This document shows, one piece after another, positions 34,117-41,778 of a stretch of 44,465 nt of DNA. A program made the position numbers and the translations under genes. A model generated the notes under the pieces. It saw only the letters and a list, made by a program, of their open reading frames with translations. It made no database searches and was not told the DNA's origin. The DNA comes from an uncultured Prevotella sp. (GTDB lineage Bacteria; Bacteroidota; Bacteroidia; Bacteroidales; Bacteroidaceae), in contig CAJONO010000072.1 of the NCBI GenBank assembly GCA_905235905.1, forward strand, positions 1 through 44,465, read 5' to 3'. Positions within the stretch are counted from its first letter, which is position 1. Each line of letters starts with the position of its first letter.

Positions 34117-35055
34117 GTGTCAAGGCGAAGCTATACAATATTGACCCTCTGCATGCTGACTCTATGTGAGACGAAGGCACAATACGATCCGTCGTTCAGT
34201 CATTACTGGACGATGGAAACGGCCTATAACCCTGCCGCAGTGGGCAAACAGGACAAGGTGAACATCGTCGGTGCCTATAACATGTCGATGGTGGGCTTCG
34301 AAAACAATCCCCGCACCATGATTACTGCGGCCGACATGCCTTTCTATTTCCTGGGAACCTATCATGGGGTGGGGGCCAAGTTCGTGAACGACCAGATAGG
34401 ACTCTTTGCCCACAACAGCTTTGCCCTGCAATATGCCCTGAAAATCAAGATGTTTGGCGGTCAGCTTGGCATTGGAGTCCAAGGTGCCATGATCAGCGAG
34501 AGCTTCAACGGCTCGAAGCTCGATTTGGAAGAGAGCGGCGACCCAGCCTTTGCCACGTCAGAGCTTACGGGATCGGGCTTCGACTTGGGCTTCGGTCTCT
34601 ACTATAAACATAAGAAATGGTTCGCGGGCGCATCCGTGCAGCATGTCCTTGCCCCCACCGTGGAGCTGGGCGAAACCAACGAACTGGAGATAGCCCGTTC
34701 ATATTATTTCATGGCTGGAGGCAATATTCAGCTGAAAAATCCGTTCTTAACAATACAGCCGACGGTGCTTGGCCGTACAGATGGCGTGAGCTACAGGGCC
34801 GATCTCACGGCGATACTGAAGTATTCGCATGAGAAAAAAGTCATGTATGTGGGTGCGGGCTACAGTCCTACCAACTCCTTCACAGTCTATCTGGGCGGCG
34901 ACTTCCACGGGGTGAGCCTTGGCTACAGCTATGAAGTCTATACCAACGGCATCAGCCTGAAAAACGGGTCGCACGAGCTGGTGATAGGCTATCAGACCGA
35001 CTTGAACCTATTCAAGAAAGGGCGCAACAAGCATCAGTCGGTAAGGTTGCTCTGA
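34117..35055 (+). CDS. porP: T9SS outer-membrane protein PorP/SprF family
   Basis: 312 aa. An in-frame TAG lies six codons upstream and the GTG at 34117 gives a complete signal peptide ending ETKA/QYDPSFSHYW. Family features are S-H-Y-W, the YNPAAVGKQDKVNI block, then MSMVGFENNPRTMI, and alternating beta-strands that end in a basic tail. PorP/SprF proteins form an outer-membrane barrel that partners the GldK/GldN ring and, in some species, anchor secreted cargo. First gene of the porP-gldKLMN series, 36 bp before gldK. Confidence 0.9.
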   Translation: MSRRSYTILTLCMLTLCETKAQYDPSFSHYWTMETAYNPAAVGKQDKVNIVGAYNMSMVGFENNPRTMITAADMPFYFLGTYHGVGAKFVNDQIGLFAHNSFALQYALKIKMFGGQLGIGVQGAMISESFNGSKLDLEESGDPAFATSELTGSGFDLGFGLYYKHKKWFAGASVQHVLAPTVELGETNELEIARSYYFMAGGNIQLKNPFLTIQPTVLGRTDGVSYRADLTAILKYSHEKKVMYVGAGYSPTNSFTVYLGGDFHGVSLGYSYEVYTNGISLKNGSHELVIGYQTDLNLFKKGRNKHQSVRLL

Positions 35056-35091
35056 GAGCATCGATAATGAAAATTAACTATATAAGTATAT

Positions 35092-36585
35092 ATGAGACAA
35101 GACGCGAAGAGTAAAACAGGAAACGGCGTGATAAGGGTTGTCATGTCCCTTTGCCTTTTTACCTTTTTACTATTACTGACAGGCTGCTTTGGCGGTAAGT
35201 CGGCTACAGCAACAGGAGGCGAACTCACTGGTTCGGGGGGCAAGGCATTCTCCGAGCCAGCTCCCTTTGGCATGGTTATGATTAAGCGAGGCCATCTGCG
35301 CATGGGCTTGGAGGCTCCCGATTCGCTCTGGGGCCGACAGACACCCGTCAGGGACATTTCGGTCGATGGCTTCTGGATGGACGACACGGAGATTACCAAC
35401 TCGGAGTATCGGCAGTTCGTGTTCTACGTCCGTGACTCCATTATCCGTGAGCGTATGGCCGATCCGAACTATGGCGGCGATGAGAGCTATAAGATTGAGG
35501 AAGACAAGAACGGCGACCCCGTGAAGCCACATCTGAACTGGAAGAAGTCGCTGCCCAAGAAGCCCAACGAAGACGAGCTGCGGGCCCTGGAGAGCGTCTA
35601 TGTCACCAATCCTGTGACGGGCGAGAAAATGCTCGATTGCAGTCAGATGAACTATCGCTATGAGTTCTATGACTATGTAGAGGCAGCCAAGCGCCGCAAC
35701 CGCCTGAATCCTTCTGAGCGCAACCTGAATACGGATGTTGCGTCGAATGCCGAGGAACAGGTGATGATTTCCAAGGACACCGCCTACATCGACGACGAAG
35801 GGCGCATCGTGCGGCAGACCATCAACCGGCCGCTGTCAGGACCCTGGGACTTCCTGAACACATACATCGTCAATATCTATCCCGACACCACTTGCTGGGT
35901 GAACGATTTCCCCAACGCCGAGAATGAGGTCTACATGCGTAACTACTTCTCGAATCCTGCCTACAACGATTATCCTTGTGTCGGCGTGACCTGGGAGCAG
36001 GCCAACGCCTTCTGCGCCTGGCGTACCGATTTCCTGCTGAAAGGCCTTGGCCCGGCAGCCCGCTACGTGCAGCGCTACCGTCTGCCTACCGAGGCCGAAT
36101 GGGAGTATGCCGCACGAGGCAAGGATCAGAACGAGTTTCCCTGGGACAACGAGGATGTGGCAAGCGGCAAGGGATGCTTCTTTGCCAATTTCAAGCCCGA
36201 CAACGGCAACTATACCAAGGATGGCAACCTGATAACGAGTAAGACGGGTATCTATGCTGCCAACACCAACGGGCTGTACGACATGGCTGGCAATGTGGCA
36301 GAGTGGACGTCGACCATCTATACCGAGGCAGGTGTCGATGCCATGAACGACATTAATCCGCAGCTGAAGTATAACGCTGCCATTGAAGACCCCTACCGGC
36401 TGAAGAAGAAGAGTGTGCGCGGCGGCTCATGGAAAGACCCCGAAAGCTATATCCGCTCGGCATGGCGCAGCAGTGAATACCAGAACCAGCCTCGCTCCTA
36501 CATAGGCTTCCGCTGTGTGCGCTCTTTAGCCAACACCACCAGTGAGAAGGCAAAGCCCGTCAAGGCATCGGTGAAGAAAAAGTAA
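35092..36585 (+). CDS. gldK: T9SS ring lipoprotein GldK/PorK
   Basis: 497 aa. Signal peptide with lipobox LLLTGC (C32). The body is a formylglycine-generating-enzyme (sulfatase-modifying factor) fold: VDGFWMDDTEITNSEYRQFV, GVTWEQANAFCAWR, RLPTEAEWEYAARG, GNVAEWTS, VRGGSWKD, IGFRCVRS. In GldK the fold is structural: with GldN it forms the periplasmic ring at the outer membrane. A Lys-rich tail (KAKPVKASVKKK) ends it. Next gene gldL is 60 bp away, behind a leader with repeated atatcgttat. Confidence 0.93.
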   Translation: MRQDAKSKTGNGVIRVVMSLCLFTFLLLLTGCFGGKSATATGGELTGSGGKAFSEPAPFGMVMIKRGHLRMGLEAPDSLWGRQTPVRDISVDGFWMDDTEITNSEYRQFVFYVRDSIIRERMADPNYGGDESYKIEEDKNGDPVKPHLNWKKSLPKKPNEDELRALESVYVTNPVTGEKMLDCSQMNYRYEFYDYVEAAKRRNRLNPSERNLNTDVASNAEEQVMISKDTAYIDDEGRIVRQTINRPLSGPWDFLNTYIVNIYPDTTCWVNDFPNAENEVYMRNYFSNPAYNDYPCVGVTWEQANAFCAWRTDFLLKGLGPAARYVQRYRLPTEAEWEYAARGKDQNEFPWDNEDVASGKGCFFANFKPDNGNYTKDGNLITSKTGIYAANTNGLYDMAGNVAEWTSTIYTEAGVDAMNDINPQLKYNAAIEDPYRLKKKSVRGGSWKDPESYIRSAWRSSEYQNQPRSYIGFRCVRSLANTTSEKAKPVKASVKKK

Positions 36586-36645
36586 TAACCAGCTCGTTAT
36601 ATCGTTATCGCGTAATATCGTTATATCGCAAAAAAACAAGAAAAA

Positions 36646-37557
36646 ATGACCACCTATAGTAAATTCAATATTATCTATCGTTTGCAGAAGTGGCTCGACA
36701 GCGTTCCCGGACAAACGTTCATGAACTATGCCTATAGCTGGGGCGCTTCGATCGTGATACTTGGTGCGCTGTTCAAGCTGACCCATCTGCCAGGTGCCAA
36801 CTTCATGCTGTTCCTCGGCATGGGCACCGAGGTGTTCGTGTTCTTCATTGCAGGTTTCGACCGTCCCTTCGACAAGACCGAGGACGGCAAGGAACTGCCT
36901 ACTCATGTCATGGAGGAAGAAGAGAATGCCGACGTGGCTGTTGAGGGGGCCGTACAGTCCCAGACCACTGTTCTGGGTGGCATGGGCGGTAGCGGTACCA
37001 TCATCCTGGGTGGTAGCGAAACTGGAGCTGCCGAAAATGGAGAACCTGTGACTGCCGGCGGTACAACGGTCATCGGTGGTGGCGGAACGGTCATCGGCGG
37101 TGGCGGAACGGTCATCGGCGGTGGCGGCACGGTTGTCGGTGGAGGCGAGCCTGTCATGGGTGGCGGCACGGTCATTGGCGGCGGAACAATCATTGGTGGT
37201 GGAGCACCTACGCCCGAACTGCCTGAGATTGATGCCGAGGAAATGGAAGAGGCTACCGCTGGCTATGTGGAGCAGCTGAAGAAACTCACCGAGACGCTGC
37301 AGAAGGTCTCGGAGCAGAGTGAGCGCCTGACCCGCGACTCAGAGGAGATGGAGAATCTGAACCGTACGCTGACGGGCATCTGCAAGGTCTACGAAATGCA
37401 GCTCAAGGGAGCCAGCAGGCAGATTAGCACCATCGACGAGATTAACGACCAGACAACCCGGATGGCCGGACAGATTGCCGAGCTGAATGCTATTTACGCC
37501 CGCATGATCGAGGCCATGACCACGAATATGCCGAAAGTGGTGAAAAGTGAAGAGTAA
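36646..37557 (+). CDS. gldL: T9SS motor protein GldL/PorL with glycine-rich repeat linker
   Basis: 303 aa. Two membrane helices at residues about 27-46 (SWGASIVILGALFKL) and 52-70 (FMLFLGMGTEVFVFFIAGF), with the acidic residue E62 in the second helix as in known GldL, where it serves proton flow. GldL with GldM makes the proton-driven rotary motor of the T9SS. The cytoplasmic part ends in a coiled coil (residues about 200-290: EQLKKLTETLQKVSEQSERL). Between these, residues about 109-188 are Gly-rich, and 141-186 is a tandem TVIGGGG/TVIGGG array. That array is the odd point: a simple-sequence linker in a motor protein. Confidence 0.92.
   Translation: MTTYSKFNIIYRLQKWLDSVPGQTFMNYAYSWGASIVILGALFKLTHLPGANFMLFLGMGTEVFVFFIAGFDRPFDKTEDGKELPTHVMEEEENADVAVEGAVQSQTTVLGGMGGSGTIILGGSETGAAENGEPVTAGGTTVIGGGGTVIGGGGTVIGGGGTVVGGGEPVMGGGTVIGGGTIIGGGAPTPELPEIDAEEMEEATAGYVEQLKKLTETLQKVSEQSERLTRDSEEMENLNRTLTGICKVYEMQLKGASRQISTIDEINDQTTRMAGQIAELNAIYARMIEAMTTNMPKVVKSEE
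37066..37203 (+). repeat. In-frame 21/18-bp minisatellite in gldL
   Basis: Four 21-bp units (37066, 37087, 37108, 37129) and three 18-bp units (37150, 37168, 37186). The first units differ by one to three bases. They encode TVIGGGG and TVIGGG. Both unit lengths are multiples of three, so copy changes keep the frame. Confidence 0.92.
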
Positions 37558-37612
37558 AAAGTGAATAATTTGCTACCGCCGCGCATTAGGCGAGAACAAT
37601 AAGAAAATAAAA

Positions 37613-39178
37613 ATGGCAATCAAGAAAAGACCCGTATCTCCTCGCCAGAAGATGATCAACCTCATGTATGTGGTGCTCATGGCGATGTTGGCGCTGAATG
37701 TCTCGAACGAGGTGCTCAACGGCTTCGACATCGTGGAGAAAAGCCTGAACCGCACCACGGCAAACTCGACGAAGGAGAATATGGCCATCTACGACGACTT
37801 TGAGCAGCAGATGAAAGCTAATCCGCAGAAAGTGAAGGAGTGGTACGACAAGGCCCAGCTCGTGAAGCACATGAGCGATTCGCTCTTTGACTTCGCGCAG
37901 GAGCTGAAGCTGGCCATTGCCATTGAGGCTGACGGAAAGGATGGCGACCCCTCGAACATCATTGGCAAGGAAGACCTCGAGGCGGCCAATCAGGTGATGC
38001 TTGCACCCGGTCGAGGACGTGGCGAAGAGTTGCGACAGGCCATCGACAGCTTCCGCGAACGCATGGTGAAGATGGTTCCTGATACGGCACAGCAGAAAAT
38101 CATTGCCAGCAACCTGACCACTGAGGTGGCTAACACGCCTGCCTCATTAGGAAAGAACTGGCAGGAACACATGTTCGAGGCTATGCCGGCAGCTGCCGCC
38201 GTCACGCTCTTGTCGAAGCTACAGAACGATGTGCGCTATGCCGAGGGCGAGGTGCTTCACACGCTGGTGCAGAACATCGACGTGAAGGATATCCGAGTCA
38301 ACTCGCTCAACGCCTTTGTCATTCCCAATTCGCAGACCATTGTGCGGGGCGACAAGTTCTCGGCCCATATCGTCATGGCTGCCGTAGATACGACACAGGT
38401 GCCCGACATCTATATCGGAGGACAGAAGATGGACCTGAAAGACAATCTCTATGAGCGTGTATGCACCTCGACGGGCGACTTCTCGCTCAAGGGCTATATT
38501 GAGACCGTCAATGGCAATGGCGACCGTCTGCGCCGTGACTTTGAGCAGAAATACACCGTCGTCGATCCCAGCGCTACCGTCTCGGCCGACCTCATGAACA
38601 TGCTCTATGCCGGCTATTCCAACCCCATCAGCGTCTCGGTGCCAGGTGTGCCCCTCAACAAGATTCAGGCCACGATGACCAACGGTACGCTCACGCCAAA
38701 TGGCTTGGGGCGCTACATTGCCAAGCCTTCGAAGATTGGGCAGGATGCCGTGATTACCGTCACCTCGACCAATACCGGACGGCCACAGCAGATGGGACAG
38801 TTCACTTTCCGTGTGCGCAAGTTGCCTGACCCCACACCGTTCATCGCGCTGAAGGACGAGAAGGGTAATCCCACTCGCTTCAAGGGTGGTGGCCTGGCCA
38901 AGCAGTCGCTTATGGAGATCGACGGCATCGGTGCCGCTATCGACGATGGTATTCTCGACATTGGCTTCCGCGTCCTTTCGTTCGAGACCGTGTTCTACGA
39001 CAATATGGGCAATGCCGTGCCTATGGTGGGCGAGAACGACAAATTCTCCGCCCGACAGAAAGACACGTTCCGCAAACTGGCACGTAACCGCCGCTTCTAC
39101 ATCTCCAGGGTGAAGGCTATCGGCCCCGACGGCATTGAGCGCACCTTGCCTACCTCGATGGAAATCATTGTCAAGTGA
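37613..39178 (+). CDS. gldM: T9SS motor/periplasmic protein GldM/PorM
   Basis: 521 aa, normal family length. The start MAIKKRPVSPRQKMINLMYVV is typical: a short cytoplasmic tail followed by one membrane helix (residues about 15-33). The long periplasmic part has the helical D1 region (about 35-225) and beta domains D2-D4, ending in TFRVRKLPDPTPFIALKD and the C-terminal ring-binding domain. GldM turns with GldL's helices and carries the force to the GldK/GldN ring. Its stop overlaps an in-frame GTG of gldN. Confidence 0.95.
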   Translation: MAIKKRPVSPRQKMINLMYVVLMAMLALNVSNEVLNGFDIVEKSLNRTTANSTKENMAIYDDFEQQMKANPQKVKEWYDKAQLVKHMSDSLFDFAQELKLAIAIEADGKDGDPSNIIGKEDLEAANQVMLAPGRGRGEELRQAIDSFRERMVKMVPDTAQQKIIASNLTTEVANTPASLGKNWQEHMFEAMPAAAAVTLLSKLQNDVRYAEGEVLHTLVQNIDVKDIRVNSLNAFVIPNSQTIVRGDKFSAHIVMAAVDTTQVPDIYIGGQKMDLKDNLYERVCTSTGDFSLKGYIETVNGNGDRLRRDFEQKYTVVDPSATVSADLMNMLYAGYSNPISVSVPGVPLNKIQATMTNGTLTPNGLGRYIAKPSKIGQDAVITVTSTNTGRPQQMGQFTFRVRKLPDPTPFIALKDEKGNPTRFKGGGLAKQSLMEIDGIGAAIDDGILDIGFRVLSFETVFYDNMGNAVPMVGENDKFSARQKDTFRKLARNRRFYISRVKAIGPDGIERTLPTSMEIIVK

Positions 39179-39216
39179 AGAATTGCTACCGCATAAATAA
39201 CAAGACCGAAAAAGAT

Positions 39217-40302
39217 ATGAATGCAAAAAGAATAAATTGTAAGGGGGTTGACGGATGGTGGAAAGTATGGATGTTAATGGCATTCTTCGCTCTTCACTCT
39301 TCACTCTTCACTGTGTCGGCCCAGCCTAAGAAGAGCCGCACACAGCAGGCGCAGGCCACGGCGAAACAAAACCAAGCCGGTGGCCAGCAAGGCATGACGG
39401 AGCGCATGCGAATCATGTATCCCACGGCACTCGACATGCCCGAAGACGTGGTGTGGCGCCGCGACATCTACCGCGAGGTCGACCTGAACGAAGAAGCCAA
39501 CTCAGGCCTCTATTCGCCCGCCGAGCCAGTGGGCAAGCAGATGAACCTGTTCACCTATATCTTCAAGCTCGCCCTCAACAACTATATCCCCGTCTACGAG
39601 TACCGGCTCGATGGCAACGAGGTATTAGAGGCATCGGCCAAGGTCGACATGAAGACCGTGCTTGACAACTATCACATCTTCTATGAAGAGAAGGACGGCA
39701 AGCTGAAGGTGGACAACAGCGACATACCTTCGGCCGAGGTGAAGACCTACTACCTAAAGGAGAGTGCCTATTACGACCAGGCCAACTCTTGCTTCCATAT
39801 CAAGGTGCTGGCCCTCTGTCCCGTCATGCTTCGTGAGGACGACTTTGGCGGCGAGTCGGCCAAGTATCCGCTGTTCTGGGTGAAATACAGTGAGGTGGAA
39901 CCGTTCTTGAGCCGTCAGCAGGTGATGACGAGCGACAAGAACAATGCGGCCATGATGAGCCTTGACGACTATTTCACCCTCAACAAGTATAAGGGCAAGA
40001 TCTATAAGACCAACAATATGCTTGGCAAGACGCTGGCGCAGATTGCCGGCAATGACTCTACCAAGCTGTCGGCTGAGCAGAAACGCATTGAGGCCGAGTT
40101 AGAGGCTTTCCGCAACAATATCTTCGGCGACAAGCTGAAGCGCGATTCCCTCGACAGCATTGCCTCTATCGATCCCAAAGCCGCCAAGAAAATCATGGCG
40201 AAAAATGCAAAGGCTGAGAAAGCCACGAAGACGAAGACCACGAAGAGCCGTTCGTCGGGCAGCTCTGGCAGCAAGGTGAGCGTAAGGCGGCAGAGACATT
40301 AA
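39217..40302 (+). CDS. gldN: T9SS ring protein GldN/PorN
   Basis: The ATG at 39217 gives a 361-aa protein with a regular signal peptide ending FTVSAQPKK; a GTG at 39175 overlapping the gldM stop would add 14 hydrophilic residues. Motifs: MYPTALDMPEDVVWRRDIYR, EVDLNEEANSGLYSP, NLFTYIFKLALNNYIPVYEY. GldN binds GldK in the periplasmic ring. The last 40 residues are a Lys/Ser/Arg-rich basic tail (KKIMAKNAKAEKATKTKTTK). The signal-peptide core contains three CTCTTCA heptamers. Confidence 0.93.
   Translation: MNAKRINCKGVDGWWKVWMLMAFFALHSSLFTVSAQPKKSRTQQAQATAKQNQAGGQQGMTERMRIMYPTALDMPEDVVWRRDIYREVDLNEEANSGLYSPAEPVGKQMNLFTYIFKLALNNYIPVYEYRLDGNEVLEASAKVDMKTVLDNYHIFYEEKDGKLKVDNSDIPSAEVKTYYLKESAYYDQANSCFHIKVLALCPVMLREDDFGGESAKYPLFWVKYSEVEPFLSRQQVMTSDKNNAAMMSLDDYFTLNKYKGKIYKTNNMLGKTLAQIAGNDSTKLSAEQKRIEAELEAFRNNIFGDKLKRDSLDSIASIDPKAAKKIMAKNAKAEKATKTKTTKSRSSGSSGSKVSVRRQRH
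39290..39310 (+). repeat. Three ctcttca heptamers inside the gldN signal peptide
   Basis: ctcttca occurs three times in direct succession (39290, 39297, 39304). Together they make 21 bp and hold the frame, encoding part of ALHSSLFT. Loss or gain of one unit would shift the frame of gldN. Confidence 0.85.
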
Positions 40303-40349
40303 GGATCGTTGAATCTTTATTTTATTAACCATCTAAATTATAACGCGTT

Positions 40350-41033
40350 ATGAAAAAAATGTTTACTTCTATGGTAATGGCCTTCATGCTGATGGCCGTT
40401 CCCTCGCAGGCTCAGGTAAAGTTTGGTGTCATGGGTGGTCTCAATGTGACGAACATGTCCTTGAGCACGGCTACTAATGTTACCAGTGCCAGCGGTGTTG
40501 TGCAGGCTGTCGAGGAGTCGATGAAAAACAAGGCAGGCTTCTTCATTGGCCCGACGGTCAATTTCACGCTGCCCATCGTCGGTCTCGGCGTCGATGTTTC
40601 GGCTCTCTACGACCAGCGCTCTGGCGAGAGTGAGGGTGAGACCTTCAAGTCGCAGTCTATCCAGGTGCCCCTCAATGTTCGCTATGGCATAGGTCTTGGC
40701 AGCATTGCCAACGTCTTTGCCTTTGTCGGTCCTCAGTTTGGCTTCAACGTCGGTGGGGCCACCAGCTGGAAGGGTGCTCAAGATGTTGTCAAGGAGTGGA
40801 AGCTGAAAGACTCTAACTTGAGTCTTAACCTTGGTATCGGCGCAACGGTGCTGGGCCATCTGCAGGCAAAGATCAACTATAACATTGCTATGGGCAAGAC
40901 GGGCGACATCAATAGTGTGGCCGATGCTACTACCCAGGCTTCGAGTGCCATTACTGCTGCCGCTGGCGAGGTTCTTGGCATGACCGAGACCAAAGCTAAC
41001 TGTTGGCAGGTTTCTATTGCCTATATTTTCTAA
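40350..41033 (+). CDS. Outer-membrane beta-barrel protein (porin/PorT-like family, 227 aa)
   Basis: Signal peptide MKKMFTSMVMAFMLMAVPSQ, cleavage near SQA/QVKFG. The body is the eight-stranded barrel type (OMP_b-brl_2): VKFGVMGGLNVTNMS, KAGFFIGPTVNFTLP, LGVDVSALYDQR, IQVPLNVRYGIGL, FVGPQFGFNVGG, LSLNLGIGATVLGHLQ, ending in aromatic IAYIF. The function is not known. It starts 47 bp after gldN and is a close paralogue of the gene that follows. A good terminator stands after it. Confidence 0.87.
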   Translation: MKKMFTSMVMAFMLMAVPSQAQVKFGVMGGLNVTNMSLSTATNVTSASGVVQAVEESMKNKAGFFIGPTVNFTLPIVGLGVDVSALYDQRSGESEGETFKSQSIQVPLNVRYGIGLGSIANVFAFVGPQFGFNVGGATSWKGAQDVVKEWKLKDSNLSLNLGIGATVLGHLQAKINYNIAMGKTGDINSVADATTQASSAITAAAGEVLGMTETKANCWQVSIAYIF

Positions 41034-41050
41034 AAACATTCCATAAAAAA

Positions 41051-41091
41051 GAAAAAAAGCAGATACTCTTGATGGGTATCTGCTTTTTTTT
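41051..41091 (+). terminator. Rho-independent terminator
   Basis: Perfect 9-bp stem agcagatac (41058-41066) and gtatctgct (41076-41084) with a 9-nt loop, followed by a run of T. A matching A-run precedes it, so it could also work on the other strand. It ends the gldN/barrel-protein transcription unit. Confidence 0.92.
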
Positions 41092-41094
41092 GTT

Positions 41095-41102
41095 TAACTT
41101 TG
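41095..41102 (+). promoter_or_regulatory. Candidate -7 box of the second barrel gene
   Basis: TAACTTTG matches the Bacteroides -7 consensus and is identical to that of the fimbrial promoter. The ATG lies 25 nt later. The -33 box is weak (gatg at 20 bp), falling in the terminator loop. Confidence 0.5.
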
Positions 41103-41127
41103 CAGCCGAAAAAAATAATTAGCTCAC

Positions 41128-41778
41128 ATGAAGAAAGGATTATTTGCCTCCGTAATGGCGGCTTTTCTGTTGGTTTCTCCTGCCATGGCCCAGTTGAAAG
41201 TGGGGCTTACTGGCGGTTTGAATATTACTCACCTTACATACGACAACGAGGCCGTCAAGGGCATCATGTCAAACAAGGCAGGCTTCTTCGTTGGTCCTAC
41301 TGCCGTGGTTCGTTTGTCGAAAAGCTCGTTGCTTGGTTTCGACGTGTCGGCATTCTACGATTTCCGAATGGCCGAATATGGTGGTAACGACAATACCATC
41401 AAAATGCAGACGGTCGTGGTGCCGCTGAATGTGCGCCTGCAGTTCTACGACTATGCCGGCATAGCCAGCGCCTTTCTCTTTGCAGGGCCGCAAATGGCCT
41501 TCAACGTAGGAAAGAAAAACCAGTATCTCGATAAGGGAAAAGGCAGCAACAGCGGCCATCCCTTAGAGCTGTGGTGGGCACCAGAGAACACGCAGCTGAG
41601 CATGAACATCGGCATTGGCGCGATGGCCCTCGACAAGGTGCTGGTTCGCGTGTCTTATAATATTGCTCTGCAAAAGTCGGGCGAGTTCAGAAGAACCGAC
41701 CTTACGCAGGGCACCACAGACGTCATTGGCAGCAACAAGGCTTCTGCCTGCCAGGTATCGGCCACCTATTTCTTCTGA
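41128..41778 (+). CDS. Outer-membrane beta-barrel protein, paralogue of the preceding gene (216 aa)
   Basis: Signal peptide MKKGLFASVMAAFLLVSPAM, cleavage near AMA/QLKVG. Motifs follow the upstream paralogue in order: VGLTGGLNITHLT, NKAGFFVGPTAVVRLS, LGFDVSAFYDFR, VVVPLNVRLQFYD, LFAGPQMAFNVGKK, LSMNIGIGAMALDKV, ending SATYFF. Same predicted eight-stranded barrel, function unknown. The stop codon overlaps the priA start (TGATG), so it shares a transcript with priA. Confidence 0.87.
   Translation: MKKGLFASVMAAFLLVSPAMAQLKVGLTGGLNITHLTYDNEAVKGIMSNKAGFFVGPTAVVRLSKSSLLGFDVSAFYDFRMAEYGGNDNTIKMQTVVVPLNVRLQFYDYAGIASAFLFAGPQMAFNVGKKNQYLDKGKGSNSGHPLELWWAPENTQLSMNIGIGAMALDKVLVRVSYNIALQKSGEFRRTDLTQGTTDVIGSNKASACQVSATYFF

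Noticed and set aside
38219..39304. Minus-strand frame of 361 aa opposite gldM
   Set aside because: gldM is unmistakable on the plus strand; the opposite frame is a codon-bias artefact.
40338..41039. Long minus-strand reading frame of 233 aa opposite the first barrel gene
   Set aside because: The plus strand encodes a clear signal peptide and barrel strands; the minus frame is their antisense shadow with no family features.
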